Positions 9,901 to 18,834 are shown, counted from the stretch's first letter. The stretch: DNA of 64,000 nt from Rhodoblastus sp963748385 (GCA_963748385.1 CAVVIQ010000001.1:261946-325945); one strand, 5' to 3'. A program made the numbers and translations. The notes: generated by a model not told the origin, from the letters alone.

Positions 9901-12198
9901 TCAGATCAACACGGCGGTCGTGCCGTCATGGACCAGTTCGCCCGCATAAGCGCCGAATTTCGCGCGCGCGCGGGCATAGGCGATGGCCTTGCCGCTGGCG
10001 AAGAACTCCACGATCTCGTCCTCGCGCTCGAAGACCAGGCCCCGGCGCAGCTTGTTCACCACGGCGGCGACATTGCCGCTCCTGCTCAAGGTCAGAACAT
10101 CGCACCCCGCGGCCAGCGCCTCGAACGTGACATAAGAGAAGGTCTCGGGCCATTCCGCGGCGATCACCACAAGATCGATGCCGTTTTCCCGCAGTTTTTT
10201 CGTCATCAGATCGCGTTCGTTCGCCGTGACGACGCATTCGACGCGCCGCAGGTTCTTCCGCGGCCGAAGCGATTCGGCGGAGGCGAAATGGAAGAATTGG
10301 TAGTTTGCGTAGACCGCGTTCTGATCAAAAACGCGCTCGAATGTGGGCCATCCCTTGTGGAGGATCGGATAGCCCAGGTAAGCCACCCGTAAGGGACGCC
10401 TCGGCGTTCCGACTTCATGAGGATTCCCGGTCTCCAGCCTGTCCGTCGTCTCGACAAGATGAGCATGCTCGGCGACCAGAACGCCCTCGTGCGGCAATGA
10501 ACTCCGTTTCAGCCAGATTTCGCGCGCCGCCTCGGAGGGAGAAACGACGGTGAAATCGCACTGCTCGAACAGAAATCGCAAGCGCTGTTCATGGACCTGC
10601 CGGGCGGCGCCATAGATGCAGATACGGCACCCTTCGGATTGCGCATCGGGGGCGTCGCAGAACTCCACATCGTTGCGCAAAAGCTGGAAGCCCGCGCACA
10701 AGGAAACAAAGTCGTGCAGCCAGAAAAAGCTTCGCTTCGGCTGCAAGGCGGATTCTATCCGGGCCAGTCCGCGAACCGAGTGGCCAAGTGGCGAATGAAC
10801 GACAAAAGTGCGGTCGTCCGGCTGCGAGGCGGACAGGTTCTCCAGCGCGTCAGCGATTTCGGCGTCGCTGGCGACGCCGACGATCGTCCCGTCGATGACG
10901 ATCCGGGTCGAAGTCGTCTCGGCCGCATCGTCCTTGACATGCAACGCCGCCAGCAGCGGCGAAAGATGCATGTAAACGAAACCGCGGGCGTTGAATTTGG
11001 ACTGTTCGTCAGCGACGAAAATTTGAACCCCGCCGGTGGTGGTCGGATAGCAATCATGGCTGGCGGCCAGAACCAGTCCTTCGGCGCCGATCAACGCCGT
11101 CTTCAGGAGCTCCTCCAAATTCCAGCCGGAAATCTTCGTATGGCTTGGGACCGGATAATCGCTCGTGCGAATTTCGACCGGTTTCAACGACTCGAGAACC
11201 GCCCGCTTCGCTGTCGTCTCCTTTCGCGGAGCCCTTCCTTCATTTTTTCCTGAAGCGAGATAATGCCAGAATGGATTGACGTTCGCCGCGATGATGTCAT
11301 CGTAGGCGCTCAGGTAAAATTCCGAGTCGAACCAAGGCGTTGGATTGCGCGCTTCTTTCCATCCGTGCTCGCAATAGTGCAAGAGAGGGTCGACGCCAGC
11401 GTTTCGGATGTCGGGATATTCCTCGAGATAATAGTCGAAGTCGAAATGAGGGGCTAACTCACCGAGCTGAAGGTTGTCGTATTCCTCAAGTCCGACGCCT
11501 CTCGCAATCGCATCCGGCGCGTGAAACTCGCCCCTGGCGACAACGGCGTCATAATCGGCCCTGATCAATTGCTGCCGCAAAAACGCGGTCTGCGGTGTGG
11601 CCTGGAGGCCAGTAGCGAAGCGGTTCAACGCAGGCTCGGCGCTGGACGGGGGAGCGAATTCTTCGTCACCCCACTCCCGCGCAAACGACCCCTGAGACAA
11701 TCCGGTTTCGGAAATGACCGTGGACGTGTCAGATCCGCTGCCTCCGCCCAAATCGGCACCCACGAGATTTGCGGCGTAGTCGCCACACCCGACATGTCGC
11801 CTCAAAAATACATTTGTATGGACAATCCGCACGGTCACATCGTCGGGCGCGTCGATTTCTCCAGCAAAGAAAAAGGCATGATCACCGAAACCGACGTTTG
11901 CGTTTTCCAGATCTTCGCGCCACCGGTTGGCCGTGACCCGTCCGATACAAACATTGTTTTCAAAAATTTCAACTTCGAGATGCTCATCGGGATCGGTGCG
12001 ATCGAGCGCCCATCCGGTAACGCTTGATCCCGAAACATGTTCGATGCGCCCGTCGAAACGATCAGCAAGCAAAGGCCCTCTCTCCACGCCATGATCCCGG
12101 TTGCTCATTGTCATATTAGGCCGCGCCGACATTGGTCGCAACGCCAAGTCAGCGTTGGCGCCGCGGACAAATGACATATCCGGGCCAGAGAGCGACAT
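9901..12198 (-). CDS. Large multidomain glycosyltransferase (GT4-type C-terminus)
   Basis: Up to 765 residues. After a disordered N-terminus comes a beta-sandwich-like module (GRIEHVSGSSVTGWALD at about residue 50) of a type found in polysaccharide-synthesis proteins. Next are two tandem segments of the YYLEEYPDIRNAGVDPLLHY type (about 250-330), also typical of surface-polysaccharide transferases. The C-terminal half is a GT-B glycosyltransferase, with YLGYPILHKGW and ETFSYVTFEALAAGCDV containing the E-x7-E-like sugar-nucleotide site. The start is uncertain: ATGs at 12198, 12177, 12132, 12114 and 12108 are in frame, none with a strong ribosome-binding site. The conserved part begins after 12108. 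Confidence 0.75.
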   Translation of the reverse strand: MSLSGPDMSFVRGANADLALRPMSARPNMTMSNRDHGVERGPLLADRFDGRIEHVSGSSVTGWALDRTDPDEHLEVEIFENNVCIGRVTANRWREDLENANVGFGDHAFFFAGEIDAPDDVTVRIVHTNVFLRRHVGCGDYAANLVGADLGGGSGSDTSTVISETGLSQGSFAREWGDEEFAPPSSAEPALNRFATGLQATPQTAFLRQQLIRADYDAVVARGEFHAPDAIARGVGLEEYDNLQLGELAPHFDFDYYLEEYPDIRNAGVDPLLHYCEHGWKEARNPTPWFDSEFYLSAYDDIIAANVNPFWHYLASGKNEGRAPRKETTAKRAVLESLKPVEIRTSDYPVPSHTKISGWNLEELLKTALIGAEGLVLAASHDCYPTTTGGVQIFVADEQSKFNARGFVYMHLSPLLAALHVKDDAAETTSTRIVIDGTIVGVASDAEIADALENLSASQPDDRTFVVHSPLGHSVRGLARIESALQPKRSFFWLHDFVSLCAGFQLLRNDVEFCDAPDAQSEGCRICIYGAARQVHEQRLRFLFEQCDFTVVSPSEAAREIWLKRSSLPHEGVLVAEHAHLVETTDRLETGNPHEVGTPRRPLRVAYLGYPILHKGWPTFERVFDQNAVYANYQFFHFASAESLRPRKNLRRVECVVTANERDLMTKKLRENGIDLVVIAAEWPETFSYVTFEALAAGCDVLTLSRSGNVAAVVNKLRRGLVFEREDEIVEFFASGKAIAYARARAKFGAYAGELVHDGTTAVLI

Positions 12199-12429
12199 TG
12201 CCCCCGATGCTTATGGTCTTGAGGCCGACATTCGCGCTTGATGCTGGATCCCGCGGCGGCCAGGCCATCGTTCGCGGCTCGCCTTCCGTCGGCGTTCAAA
12301 TTCGACTAAGCTCGCCCGAGTCGAACGGCTGACGGGCCGTTTGCCAGCGGGGCTCGGCCGCGTCGAGCCCTGAAAGGCGACGCCCCGCCGGCCATTGCGA
12401 AAAACAGCATCGTCGCTGCGGGGGGCGCC

Positions 12430-13002
12430 ATGACCAGCATGTTTTCACCGAACACGGACGTCGCTCAGGCGCTTGGCCCCTTGCGCGCGAAATGGGGCTG
12501 GATCGTCGCGCTCGGCGTCGTCTATCTCGTCTCCGGCTTCATCGCGCTCGGCAGCGTCGTCACCGCGACTGTGGCGAGCGTTCTCGTGGTCGGCGTCATG
12601 ATGATCGTGGCGGGCGTGTTCGAAGTGATCAACGCCTTCCAGGTCAAGAGCTGGGGCCGATTCATCTTCTGGCTGCTGCTCGGAATTCTCTACATCGTCG
12701 CCGGCTTCCTCGCCTGGGACAATCCGTTGCTCACCGCGGTCTGGCTGACCCTGATTCTCGGCGCCGTGCTGGTCGCCTCCGGGATCATGCGCATTTTCCT
12801 CGCCTTCAACATGAAGCACGGCTCGCCCTGGGTCTGGGTCGCCTTCTCCGGCCTGATCACCTTTGTGCTCGGCTTGATCATCCTAGCGCATTGGCCCGTC
12901 TCGGCGGTCTATACGCTGGGCATTTTCCTCGGAGTGGACCTGGTGTTCGCCGGCGTGAGCTGGATCAGCGTCGGACTTGGCTTGAAGAACGCGAAAATCT
13001 GA
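12430..13002 (+). CDS. hdeD: HdeD family acid-resistance membrane protein (DUF308)
   Basis: Protein of 190 residues with six closely spaced hydrophobic helices in three pairs, separated by short polar turns, the pattern of the DUF308/HdeD family of inner-membrane proteins. In enterobacteria HdeD contributes to acid resistance at high cell density; the mechanism is not established, and in Alphaproteobacteria the family is usually an isolated gene, as here. GGGGGGCGCC precedes the ATG. The 231 bases before it hold no convincing gene or operator. Confidence 0.85.
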   Translation: MTSMFSPNTDVAQALGPLRAKWGWIVALGVVYLVSGFIALGSVVTATVASVLVVGVMMIVAGVFEVINAFQVKSWGRFIFWLLLGILYIVAGFLAWDNPLLTAVWLTLILGAVLVASGIMRIFLAFNMKHGSPWVWVAFSGLITFVLGLIILAHWPVSAVYTLGIFLGVDLVFAGVSWISVGLGLKNAKI

Positions 13003-13018
13003 TCGGATCCCGGTTGCG

Positions 13019-13036
13019 CGCCCGCTCCGGCGGGCG
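13019..13036 (+). terminator. Weak hairpin after hdeD
   Basis: A 7-bp GC stem (CGCCCGC, loop TCCG, GCGGGCG) 17 bases after the hdeD stop. There is no T tract, so intrinsic termination is doubtful; it may only block 3' exonucleases. Confidence 0.25.
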
Positions 13037-13197
13037 TCAACGCATTCCTTGGCGCAATCCTGGCGGCGCGCGTGCGGTGGTTTGCGTCTGTGACCGCTAT
13101 GCCTGCGTCAATTCGCCGTTGCGCAAGGTCAGGAATCCGGGTCATCGCCATCTTCGGATCGAAGCGGGGCGCGGACGAGCCGCCCCGGAGGAGCGAC

Positions 13198-13350
13198 ATG
13201 AGCGCGACGCGTCGCCCCTCTTTGGCGGGGGGCGGGGGAATTGCGGCGGCGCCGGCCGTTTCCGCCCTCGCCTTGCCCGGCCATCCCGGCTTCGATCCGC
13301 AAGGCTCCTATCTCAGGGTCTGGTCGAACGGGACCGGCGGCCGGGCTTGA
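13198..13350 (+). CDS. Possible small ORF, 50 residues
   Basis: The 409-base gap between hdeD and the mrp operon contains one ORF with a strong Shine-Dalgarno: GGAGGAG, 4 bases, ATG. The 50-residue product begins MSATRRPSL, has a Gly/Ala-rich stretch and ends WSNGTGGRA. There is a hint of a secretion or anchor sequence but the hydrophobic stretch is weak. I know no homologue. It could be a leader peptide or chance; the rest of the gap shows nothing I can name. Confidence 0.25.
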   Translation: MSATRRPSLAGGGGIAAAPAVSALALPGHPGFDPQGSYLRVWSNGTGGRA

Positions 13351-13411
13351 ACGTTGCCAGCCGAGCGCGCCGATGCTAACCTTTTGCGGTGCGAAATAGG
13401 CGAGGCGGTCG

Positions 13412-13900
13412 ATGTCTTCGGGCGCGCCCCACAGGAAAAGATTTTCATGGGCGCGCCTCGCCTTCTTCTTCCTGTTCTGGCTGATGATCGCGGGCCGATC
13501 GGTCAGTGACATTCCGGTGGGCGCCGCCGCCGCCGCCGCGGCTTTCTGGGTCAGCCTGAAGCTTCTGCCTTCTGGAGACGCCCGCGTTCGGGCCGGGCCG
13601 CTTTTCCTGCTCGTCACGCGCCTGCTGCGCGGCTCGCTCGTCGCCGGCTTCGACGTGGCGCGGCGGGCCCTGGCGCCGCGTCCCGATCTCCGGCCGGGTT
13701 TCGTGTCCTGCCCGCTCACGTTGCCGGAAGGCGAGGCGCGCAACGTGTTCTGCCTGCTGCAGAGCCTGATGCCGGGGACGCTGCCGACCGGCGCGGAAGA
13801 CGGGAAAGCGCTGGTTCACGGCCTCGATCTGTCGCAACCGATCGCGGAGAATTTCGCCGCCGAGGAACGGCTGTTCAAAAGGACGATCGGTCATGAATGA
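13412..13900 (+). CDS. mrpE: Mrp-type cation/proton antiporter subunit E
   Basis: MnhE/MrpE-like protein of 162 residues with two N-terminal hydrophobic helices (about 15-50) and the conserved soluble tail including LPEGEARNVFCLLQSLMPGTLP. It is the small subunit of the multi-protein Na+(K+)/H+ antiporter and corresponds to MbhA of archaeal membrane-bound hydrogenase. It is the first gene of a seven-gene operon whose neighbours overlap by 4-8 bases. A GAGG site precedes the ATG. Confidence 0.85.
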   Translation: MSSGAPHRKRFSWARLAFFFLFWLMIAGRSVSDIPVGAAAAAAAFWVSLKLLPSGDARVRAGPLFLLVTRLLRGSLVAGFDVARRALAPRPDLRPGFVSCPLTLPEGEARNVFCLLQSLMPGTLPTGAEDGKALVHGLDLSQPIAENFAAEERLFKRTIGHE

Positions 13901-14165
13901 GATCCTGCTCGCCGCCGCGGGACTGATCGTCGTCACGGTCGCCGTCGGCCTCGCCCGCATCCTGCGCGGCCCCGACGACGTCGACCGCCTGATGGCGGTC
14001 CAATTGCTGGGCACCGGGGGGATAGCCGCCCTGCTGCTCACCGCTTATGCGACGCGGGTTCCCGGCGTGGACGATGTCGCGCTCGGCCTCGCCGTGCTCG
14101 CCGCCTTCGCGACCATGGCCTTCCTCAATCATCTCGACGCGGGCGAGGGGGGCGCGGATCCGTGA
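13893..14165 (+). CDS. mrpF: Mrp-type antiporter subunit F
   Basis: Protein of 90 residues with three transmembrane helices and the family core ARILRGPDDVDRLMAVQLLGTGG (first 20 residues: ARILRGPDDVDRLMAVQLLG). MrpF/PhaF/MnhF subunits bind in the membrane arm between E and G. The ATG overlaps the end of mrpE by 8 bases, implying translational coupling. Length is normal for the family. Confidence 0.85.
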   Translation: MNEILLAAAGLIVVTVAVGLARILRGPDDVDRLMAVQLLGTGGIAALLLTAYATRVPGVDDVALGLAVLAAFATMAFLNHLDAGEGGADP

Positions 14166-14449
14166 GCGTCCTTGCCGCTCTCTTCAGCCTCGCCGCAATC
14201 GGCGCGGGCGTTTTCTTCTTCATCGCGGGGACCGCGGGACTGCTGCGTTTCCCGGATTCGCTTACCCGCCTCCACGCCTTGTCCAAGGCGGACAATCTCG
14301 GTCTCGGGCTGATCGTCCTCGGGCTCGTTCCCCACGCCGAAAATCCTCTCGCCGCGCTCAAACTGGTGGTGATCTGGGCGCTCGTCCTGCTGTCGGGAGC
14401 CTCGACCGCGCAACTGATCGGCCGCGCCCTGCGCCGGGGGCGCAAATGA
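14162..14449 (+). CDS. mrpG: Mrp-type antiporter subunit G
   Basis: Protein of 95 residues with three transmembrane helices. The GTAGLLRFPDSLTRLHALSKADN stretch (about residues 25-47) is the MnhG/PhaG signature. The start codon overlaps mrpF by 4 bases. It is a structural subunit of the antiporter membrane arm with no catalytic residue known. Confidence 0.85.
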   Translation: MSVLAALFSLAAIGAGVFFFIAGTAGLLRFPDSLTRLHALSKADNLGLGLIVLGLVPHAENPLAALKLVVIWALVLLSGASTAQLIGRALRRGRK

Positions 14450-15399
14450 GCGTCCTTCCGTTTCTCGACCTGGGCCTCGCCCTGCTGGTCGTCGCTGTCG
14501 CGGCGTGGACCATCGCGGCGCGAAATCTTTTCGCCTCGGTTCTGGGCTATGTCGCTTACGGTCTGCTGCTCGCCCTGGTGTGGATCAGGCTCTACGCGCC
14601 GGACATAGCGCTGACGGAAGCAGCGGTTGGCGGCGGCGTCACCGGCGTGCTGCTGGTCACGGCGGGCAAGCGGCTCGACGCGCTCAAGGCGTCAAAATCC
14701 GGCGCCGAGCCGCGGTCGCCCGTGAAAATTCTTGCCGGCGCCCTTTCCGCGCTCGTCGCGGGCGCGATCGCTTTCGTCGTGGCGTCGCTGCCGACGCCGG
14801 CGCCGAGCCTCGCGCCGGAAGCCGCCGCGGCCGCCGCCGGGCCGGGGGCCGGACTCGGCAATCCGATCACGGCGGTGCTCATTTCCTATCGCGCCTTCGA
14901 CACCATGCTCGAAAAGATCGTTCTGCTGCTCGCCGTGCTGGGCATCTGGTCGGTCGGCGTGGACGCGGCCTGGGGAAGCGCGCCCGCGCCCCTGAGACGG
15001 GTGCGGCCAGACGGCGCCATTGTCCTTCTCGCCCAGATCCTCGCGCCTTTGGGCGCGCTGATCGGCGTCCACATTTTCTGGGTGGGCGCCGACGCGCCCG
15101 GGGGCGCCTTTCAGGGCGGCGCCTTGCTCGCGGCGATGTGGATGGTGGCGATGATGGCGCGGTTGGCCGAGGCGCCGCGCATCGATTCTCGCCCGCTGCG
15201 GCTGGCGCTGATCGCGGGACCGGTGGTGTTCCTGGTCGTCGGCCTCGCCGGGATCGGCCTGGCGGGCGGCTTTTTCGCCTTTCCGCCCGGATTCGCCAAG
15301 CCGCTGATCCTCTTCATCGAAACCTTCATGGTCCTGTCGGTCGCCGTCGCCTTGCCGATGATGGTCGCCGGGCCGCCCGACGGGGGATCGAGGCCATGA
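14446..15399 (+). CDS. mrpB: Fused DUF4040 (MrpA C-terminal/MbhD-E) and MrpB subunit
   Basis: Protein of 317 residues. The first part (about 1-80) is a DUF4040 module containing RLYAPDIALTEAAVGGG, equivalent to the C-terminal part of MrpA or to MbhD/MbhE. The second part (about 165-315) is an MnhB domain with GVHIFWVGADAPGGAFQGGA. In classical Mrp systems the first module belongs to the roughly 800-residue MrpA and MrpB is separate; here they form one chain and no MrpA N-terminal NuoL-like part is attached. It overlaps mrpG by 4 bases (ATGA). Confidence 0.8.
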   Translation: MSVLPFLDLGLALLVVAVAAWTIAARNLFASVLGYVAYGLLLALVWIRLYAPDIALTEAAVGGGVTGVLLVTAGKRLDALKASKSGAEPRSPVKILAGALSALVAGAIAFVVASLPTPAPSLAPEAAAAAAGPGAGLGNPITAVLISYRAFDTMLEKIVLLLAVLGIWSVGVDAAWGSAPAPLRRVRPDGAIVLLAQILAPLGALIGVHIFWVGADAPGGAFQGGALLAAMWMVAMMARLAEAPRIDSRPLRLALIAGPVVFLVVGLAGIGLAGGFFAFPPGFAKPLILFIETFMVLSVAVALPMMVAGPPDGGSRP

Positions 15400-15734
15400 A
15401 CCCGTCGCTTCTGGCCGGGCTCGTCGGCGCCGCTCTGGTCGGGTTGGGTCTTTACGGCCTCATCGCGCATCCCCATCCCCTGCGCAAATTGCTCGCCTTC
15501 AATCTCGTCGGCAGCGGGGTCTTTCTGGTTTTCGGCGTCGTCGCGCGGCGCGGCGCGGCGGCGGGATACGCTTTCGATCCCGTCCCGCAGGCCATGGTCA
15601 TCACCGGAATCGTGGTCGCTTTCGCCGCCAGCGCGCTCGCGGTCGCGCTCATCCTGCGCCTCGCCGAAGCCAGCGGCAACGTTTCGCTCGATTCGCGGCC
15701 CTCAGGCAGGCGCGACGACGGAGAGGCGGAATGA
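15396..15734 (+). CDS. mrpC: Mrp-type antiporter subunit C (NuoK-like)
   Basis: Protein of 112 residues with three hydrophobic helices, homologous to NuoK. HPHPLRKLLAFNLVGSGVFL and DPVPQAMVITGIVVAFA are the conserved blocks. It forms part of the ion path between the antiporter-like subunits. Starts within a 4-base overlap with the previous gene and ends in a 4-base overlap with mrpD. Confidence 0.85.
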   Translation: MNPSLLAGLVGAALVGLGLYGLIAHPHPLRKLLAFNLVGSGVFLVFGVVARRGAAAGYAFDPVPQAMVITGIVVAFAASALAVALILRLAEASGNVSLDSRPSGRRDDGEAE

Positions 15735-17233
15735 TCGCGACTCCAGCGACCACTCCGGGCGGCTTCCTGCTGGTGCTGGCGGTCCTGCTGCCGGCGGCCG
15801 GAATCCTGCTCTCGTTCGTGCTCGGCAGCCGCGCCGCCGAAAGGATCGCCCTTGGTCTGACGCCGGTCGGTTTCACTCTCGCCTGTCTCGTCGCCATGAA
15901 GGTCGCCGCGGCGGGCGCGCCGATCGTCTACGCCATCGGCGGCCTGCCGCCGCCGCTGGGGATCGCGCTGCGCGCGGATGGCGTGTCGGCGGTCATGATG
16001 CTTGCGGCGGCGGTCATCGTCGCCGCCGCGGCTTTCTACGCCCGAGCGAAATTCGCCACGCCGGCGGGCGCGCCGGAAAGTCGCGCCGCGCTGACCTTCT
16101 GGATCATGCTTCAGGCGATCTGGACGGCGCTGACCCTCCTTTTCGTCGGCGGCGACCTGTTCAATCTCTATGTCGCCCTCGAACTCCTGACTTTCGCCGC
16201 CGTGCCGCTGGTCTGCATCGACGGCCGCCCGGAAACCCTCGCCGCCGCCCTGCGCTATCTGCTGTTCGCCCTGCTCGGCTCGGTCTCCTATCTGCTCGGG
16301 GTCGCGCTGTTTTACGGCCTGTACGGGACGCTCGACATCCCGCTGCTGGCGCTACGGGTTGAAGCCACGCCCATGGTCTGGACCGCCGCCGCGCTGATGA
16401 CCGCCGGCCTGCTCGCCAAGACGGCTCTGTTCCCGCTGCATCTCTGGCTGCCGCCGGCCCACGCCAATGCGCCGGCCGCAGCCAGCGCCGTGCTGTCGGG
16501 CCTGGTCGTCAAGGGGTCGTTCTTCCTCGCCCTGCGGCTGTGGTTTTATGTCCTGCCCGCGCTGCCGACCGGGGCGCCGAGCGCCGTGCTTGGCGCGCTC
16601 GGCGCTCTTGCGGTCATTTTCGGCGGCGTCCTCGCGCTTCGGCAGGCGCGGCTCAAACTGCTGGTCGCCTATTCGACGGTGGCGCAGATCGGCTATCTCT
16701 TTTTTGTCTTCCCGCTGGCCGCCGGCGCCCATGCCTGGAGCCCTCTCGCCTGGAGCGGCGGACTGATGCAGGTTCTCGCTCACGCCTTCGCCAAGGCGGC
16801 GATGTTCCTTGCCGCCGGCCTGATCGCCGAAGCGCTCGGTCATGACCGGATCGCCGACTTCAGGGGCGCGGCGCGCGCGCTGCCCTTGACCTTTCTGACC
16901 CTAGGACTGGGCGGCCTGTCGCTGATGGGCTTGCCGCCAACTGGCGGGTTCGAAGCCAAATGGCTGATGCTGCAGGCCTCCGCCGCCTCCGGCCAATGGG
17001 TCTGGTCGCTGCCGATCCTCGGCGGCGGATTGCTGGCGGGCGGCTATGTCTATCGCATTCTCGCGCCGGCCCTCGCGGATGGCGAAATCGAGGTCGAGGC
17101 TCGGCCGCAGCGCTCGCGCGAGGCGATCGCCCTCGGCCTCGCCGTCATCGCGTTGGCCCTGGCCTTCGCGCCTCGGGGCTTCTTCGATTTTCTCGAGATC
17201 GGCCGCCCGTTCGCCTCGGGGAGCGCGCCATGA
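15731..17233 (+). CDS. mrpD: Mrp-type antiporter subunit D (NuoM/N-like)
   Basis: Antiporter-like subunit of 500 residues with about 14 hydrophobic helices. Key charged residues of the proton path are present: Glu151 in GDLFNLYVALELLTF (TM5), the TM7 lysine in LLAKTALFPLHLWLP, and the TM8 lysine in SGLVVKGSFF. It translocates protons or exchanges H+ for Na+/K+ in the complex. Four-base overlaps link it to mrpC and to the next gene. Confidence 0.85.
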   Translation: MIATPATTPGGFLLVLAVLLPAAGILLSFVLGSRAAERIALGLTPVGFTLACLVAMKVAAAGAPIVYAIGGLPPPLGIALRADGVSAVMMLAAAVIVAAAAFYARAKFATPAGAPESRAALTFWIMLQAIWTALTLLFVGGDLFNLYVALELLTFAAVPLVCIDGRPETLAAALRYLLFALLGSVSYLLGVALFYGLYGTLDIPLLALRVEATPMVWTAAALMTAGLLAKTALFPLHLWLPPAHANAPAAASAVLSGLVVKGSFFLALRLWFYVLPALPTGAPSAVLGALGALAVIFGGVLALRQARLKLLVAYSTVAQIGYLFFVFPLAAGAHAWSPLAWSGGLMQVLAHAFAKAAMFLAAGLIAEALGHDRIADFRGAARALPLTFLTLGLGGLSLMGLPPTGGFEAKWLMLQASAASGQWVWSLPILGGGLLAGGYVYRILAPALADGEIEVEARPQRSREAIALGLAVIALALAFAPRGFFDFLEIGRPFASGSAP

Positions 17234-18834
17234 TCGAAGCCTTGCTCGTCGCGACCCTCGCCGCGCCGGCTATTTTCCTCGCCGCCTGTTGCGTCGCGAC
17301 CTGGCGGCCGCGCGCGCTCTCCTGGCAATTCCTCGCCCCGGCGCCCGGCCTCGCGGCGGGCGTTTTTGGCTTGAGCCACCCGCCCGTTTCGGTCGATTTT
17401 CCAGGCCTCGGCCTGTCGCTGACCCTTGACCCGCCCGGCGCGCTGCTGCTGGCTTTCGCCGCTTTGCTGTGGATGGGCGTCACGGCCGCGTTGTGGCGCG
17501 ACCGCGCGCCGGACGCGCGCTTCGGGATTTCATGGCTGCTGACCATGATCGGGAGCCTCGGCGTTTTCGTCGCTGGCGATCTCGTTTCCTTCTATCTCGT
17601 CTACGCCCTCGTCAGCTTGCCGGCCTATGGGCTGTTCGCCTTTTCGGACGACCCGGAAAAACAGCGGGCCGGCGCAATCTACCTGGCCTTCGCGCTCTCC
17701 GGCGAGGCGCTGCTCCTGCTGGCTTTCGCCTTTCTGGCGGCCGGCGAGCCCCATGGAAGCGCGCGGATCGCGGACGTCATGGCCGCCTTGCCGGCCTCGC
17801 CCTGGCGCGACGCCGTCATCGCCCTGGTCGTCGCGGGCTTTGGCATGAAAATGGGCCTCGTCCCTTTCAACGGCTGGATGCCGCTCAATTATGCGGCCGC
17901 GCCGATCCCCGCCGCCGCCGTGCTCAGCGGCGCCGGCGTCAAGGCGGGCGTCATCGGCCTGATCCGTTTCCTGCCGCTTGGCGTCCCCCTGGAGAGTTGG
18001 GGGAACGGGCTGGCGGCGCTCGGCTTTTTCACCGCCTTCTATGGCGTCGCAATCGGCCTGACCCAGCACAATCCCAAACATGTTCTCGCCTATTCCAGCA
18101 TCAGCCAGATGGGAGCGATCGCCGCCGCGTTCGGGTTTGCCTTGGCGGCGGGCGACGCCGGCGCCTCGGGCGCCACGGCCTTTTACGGCGCCAATCATTT
18201 GCTGGTGAAGGCGGCGCTGTTCCTGACCATCGGCTTCGTCGCCAGCGGCGCGCGGCTTTCGGGCCCGGTTCTCATCCTGGCGGGGGCGCTCGCCCTGAGC
18301 CTGGCGGGCTTGCCCTTCACCGGCGGGGCTTTCGCGAAACTCGCCGTCAAGGCGCAATTCGCCGCGGGCTGGCCGGCCTTTCTGGCGACTCTCTCCTCCA
18401 TCGCCAGCGCCATGCTGATGACCCATTTCCTCATTCGTCTCGCGGCGATGTCCGGCGAAGCGGCGGAGGAAGAAAGGCGGGAAACGCCTGCCGCCGTCAT
18501 CCGTTTCTGGCCCGCGTTCGTCCTCGGCGCGCTGCTCCTGCCGTGGTTCTTCGTCGACCGGCCCGGCGAGGCCCTCGGCGTCGCGAAAATATGGGACGGG
18601 TTCTGGCCGGTCGCGATCGGCGTGGTGGCGATGCTTGGCTGGCGCCGGAGCGGAATCGCCGCGCCGGCCGTTCCTGCGGGCGACAGCATCGTGTTTTTCG
18701 AGCGCGGCTTCGCCCGGCTGATGGCGCTGGGGCCGATCTTCGAAGCGGCGGACGCGCGTCTGCGGCTATGGCCGGCGGCGGCGGCTTCGCTGCTGCTGAT
18801 CGTTCTCGCGCTGTTGGCCGCCGCCTCAATTTGA
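17230..18834 (+). CDS. Second antiporter-like (NuoM/HyfB-type) subunit
   Basis: Protein of 534 residues with many hydrophobic helices and a proton-translocating NADH dehydrogenase/antiporter domain. The TM7 lysine (GFGMKMGLVPFNGWMP) and TM8 lysine (SGAGVKAGVIG) are kept. The TM5 segment reads GDLVSFYLVYALVSL, so the position of the conserved Glu (Glu151 of the preceding subunit) is Ala126. It probably replaces the NuoL-like part of MrpA. It is the last gene of the operon and overlaps the convergent RND gene by 9 bases at its 3' end. Confidence 0.8.
   Translation: MIEALLVATLAAPAIFLAACCVATWRPRALSWQFLAPAPGLAAGVFGLSHPPVSVDFPGLGLSLTLDPPGALLLAFAALLWMGVTAALWRDRAPDARFGISWLLTMIGSLGVFVAGDLVSFYLVYALVSLPAYGLFAFSDDPEKQRAGAIYLAFALSGEALLLLAFAFLAAGEPHGSARIADVMAALPASPWRDAVIALVVAGFGMKMGLVPFNGWMPLNYAAAPIPAAAVLSGAGVKAGVIGLIRFLPLGVPLESWGNGLAALGFFTAFYGVAIGLTQHNPKHVLAYSSISQMGAIAAAFGFALAAGDAGASGATAFYGANHLLVKAALFLTIGFVASGARLSGPVLILAGALALSLAGLPFTGGAFAKLAVKAQFAAGWPAFLATLSSIASAMLMTHFLIRLAAMSGEAAEEERRETPAAVIRFWPAFVLGALLLPWFFVDRPGEALGVAKIWDGFWPVAIGVVAMLGWRRSGIAAPAVPAGDSIVFFERGFARLMALGPIFEAADARLRLWPAAAASLLLIVLALLAAASI

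Noticed and set aside
13412..18834. DAB-type inorganic carbon transporter or an NADH dehydrogenase fragment
   Set aside because: No DabA-like gene, no hydrogenase or peripheral-arm subunit; MrpE, F and G are specific to the antiporter family.
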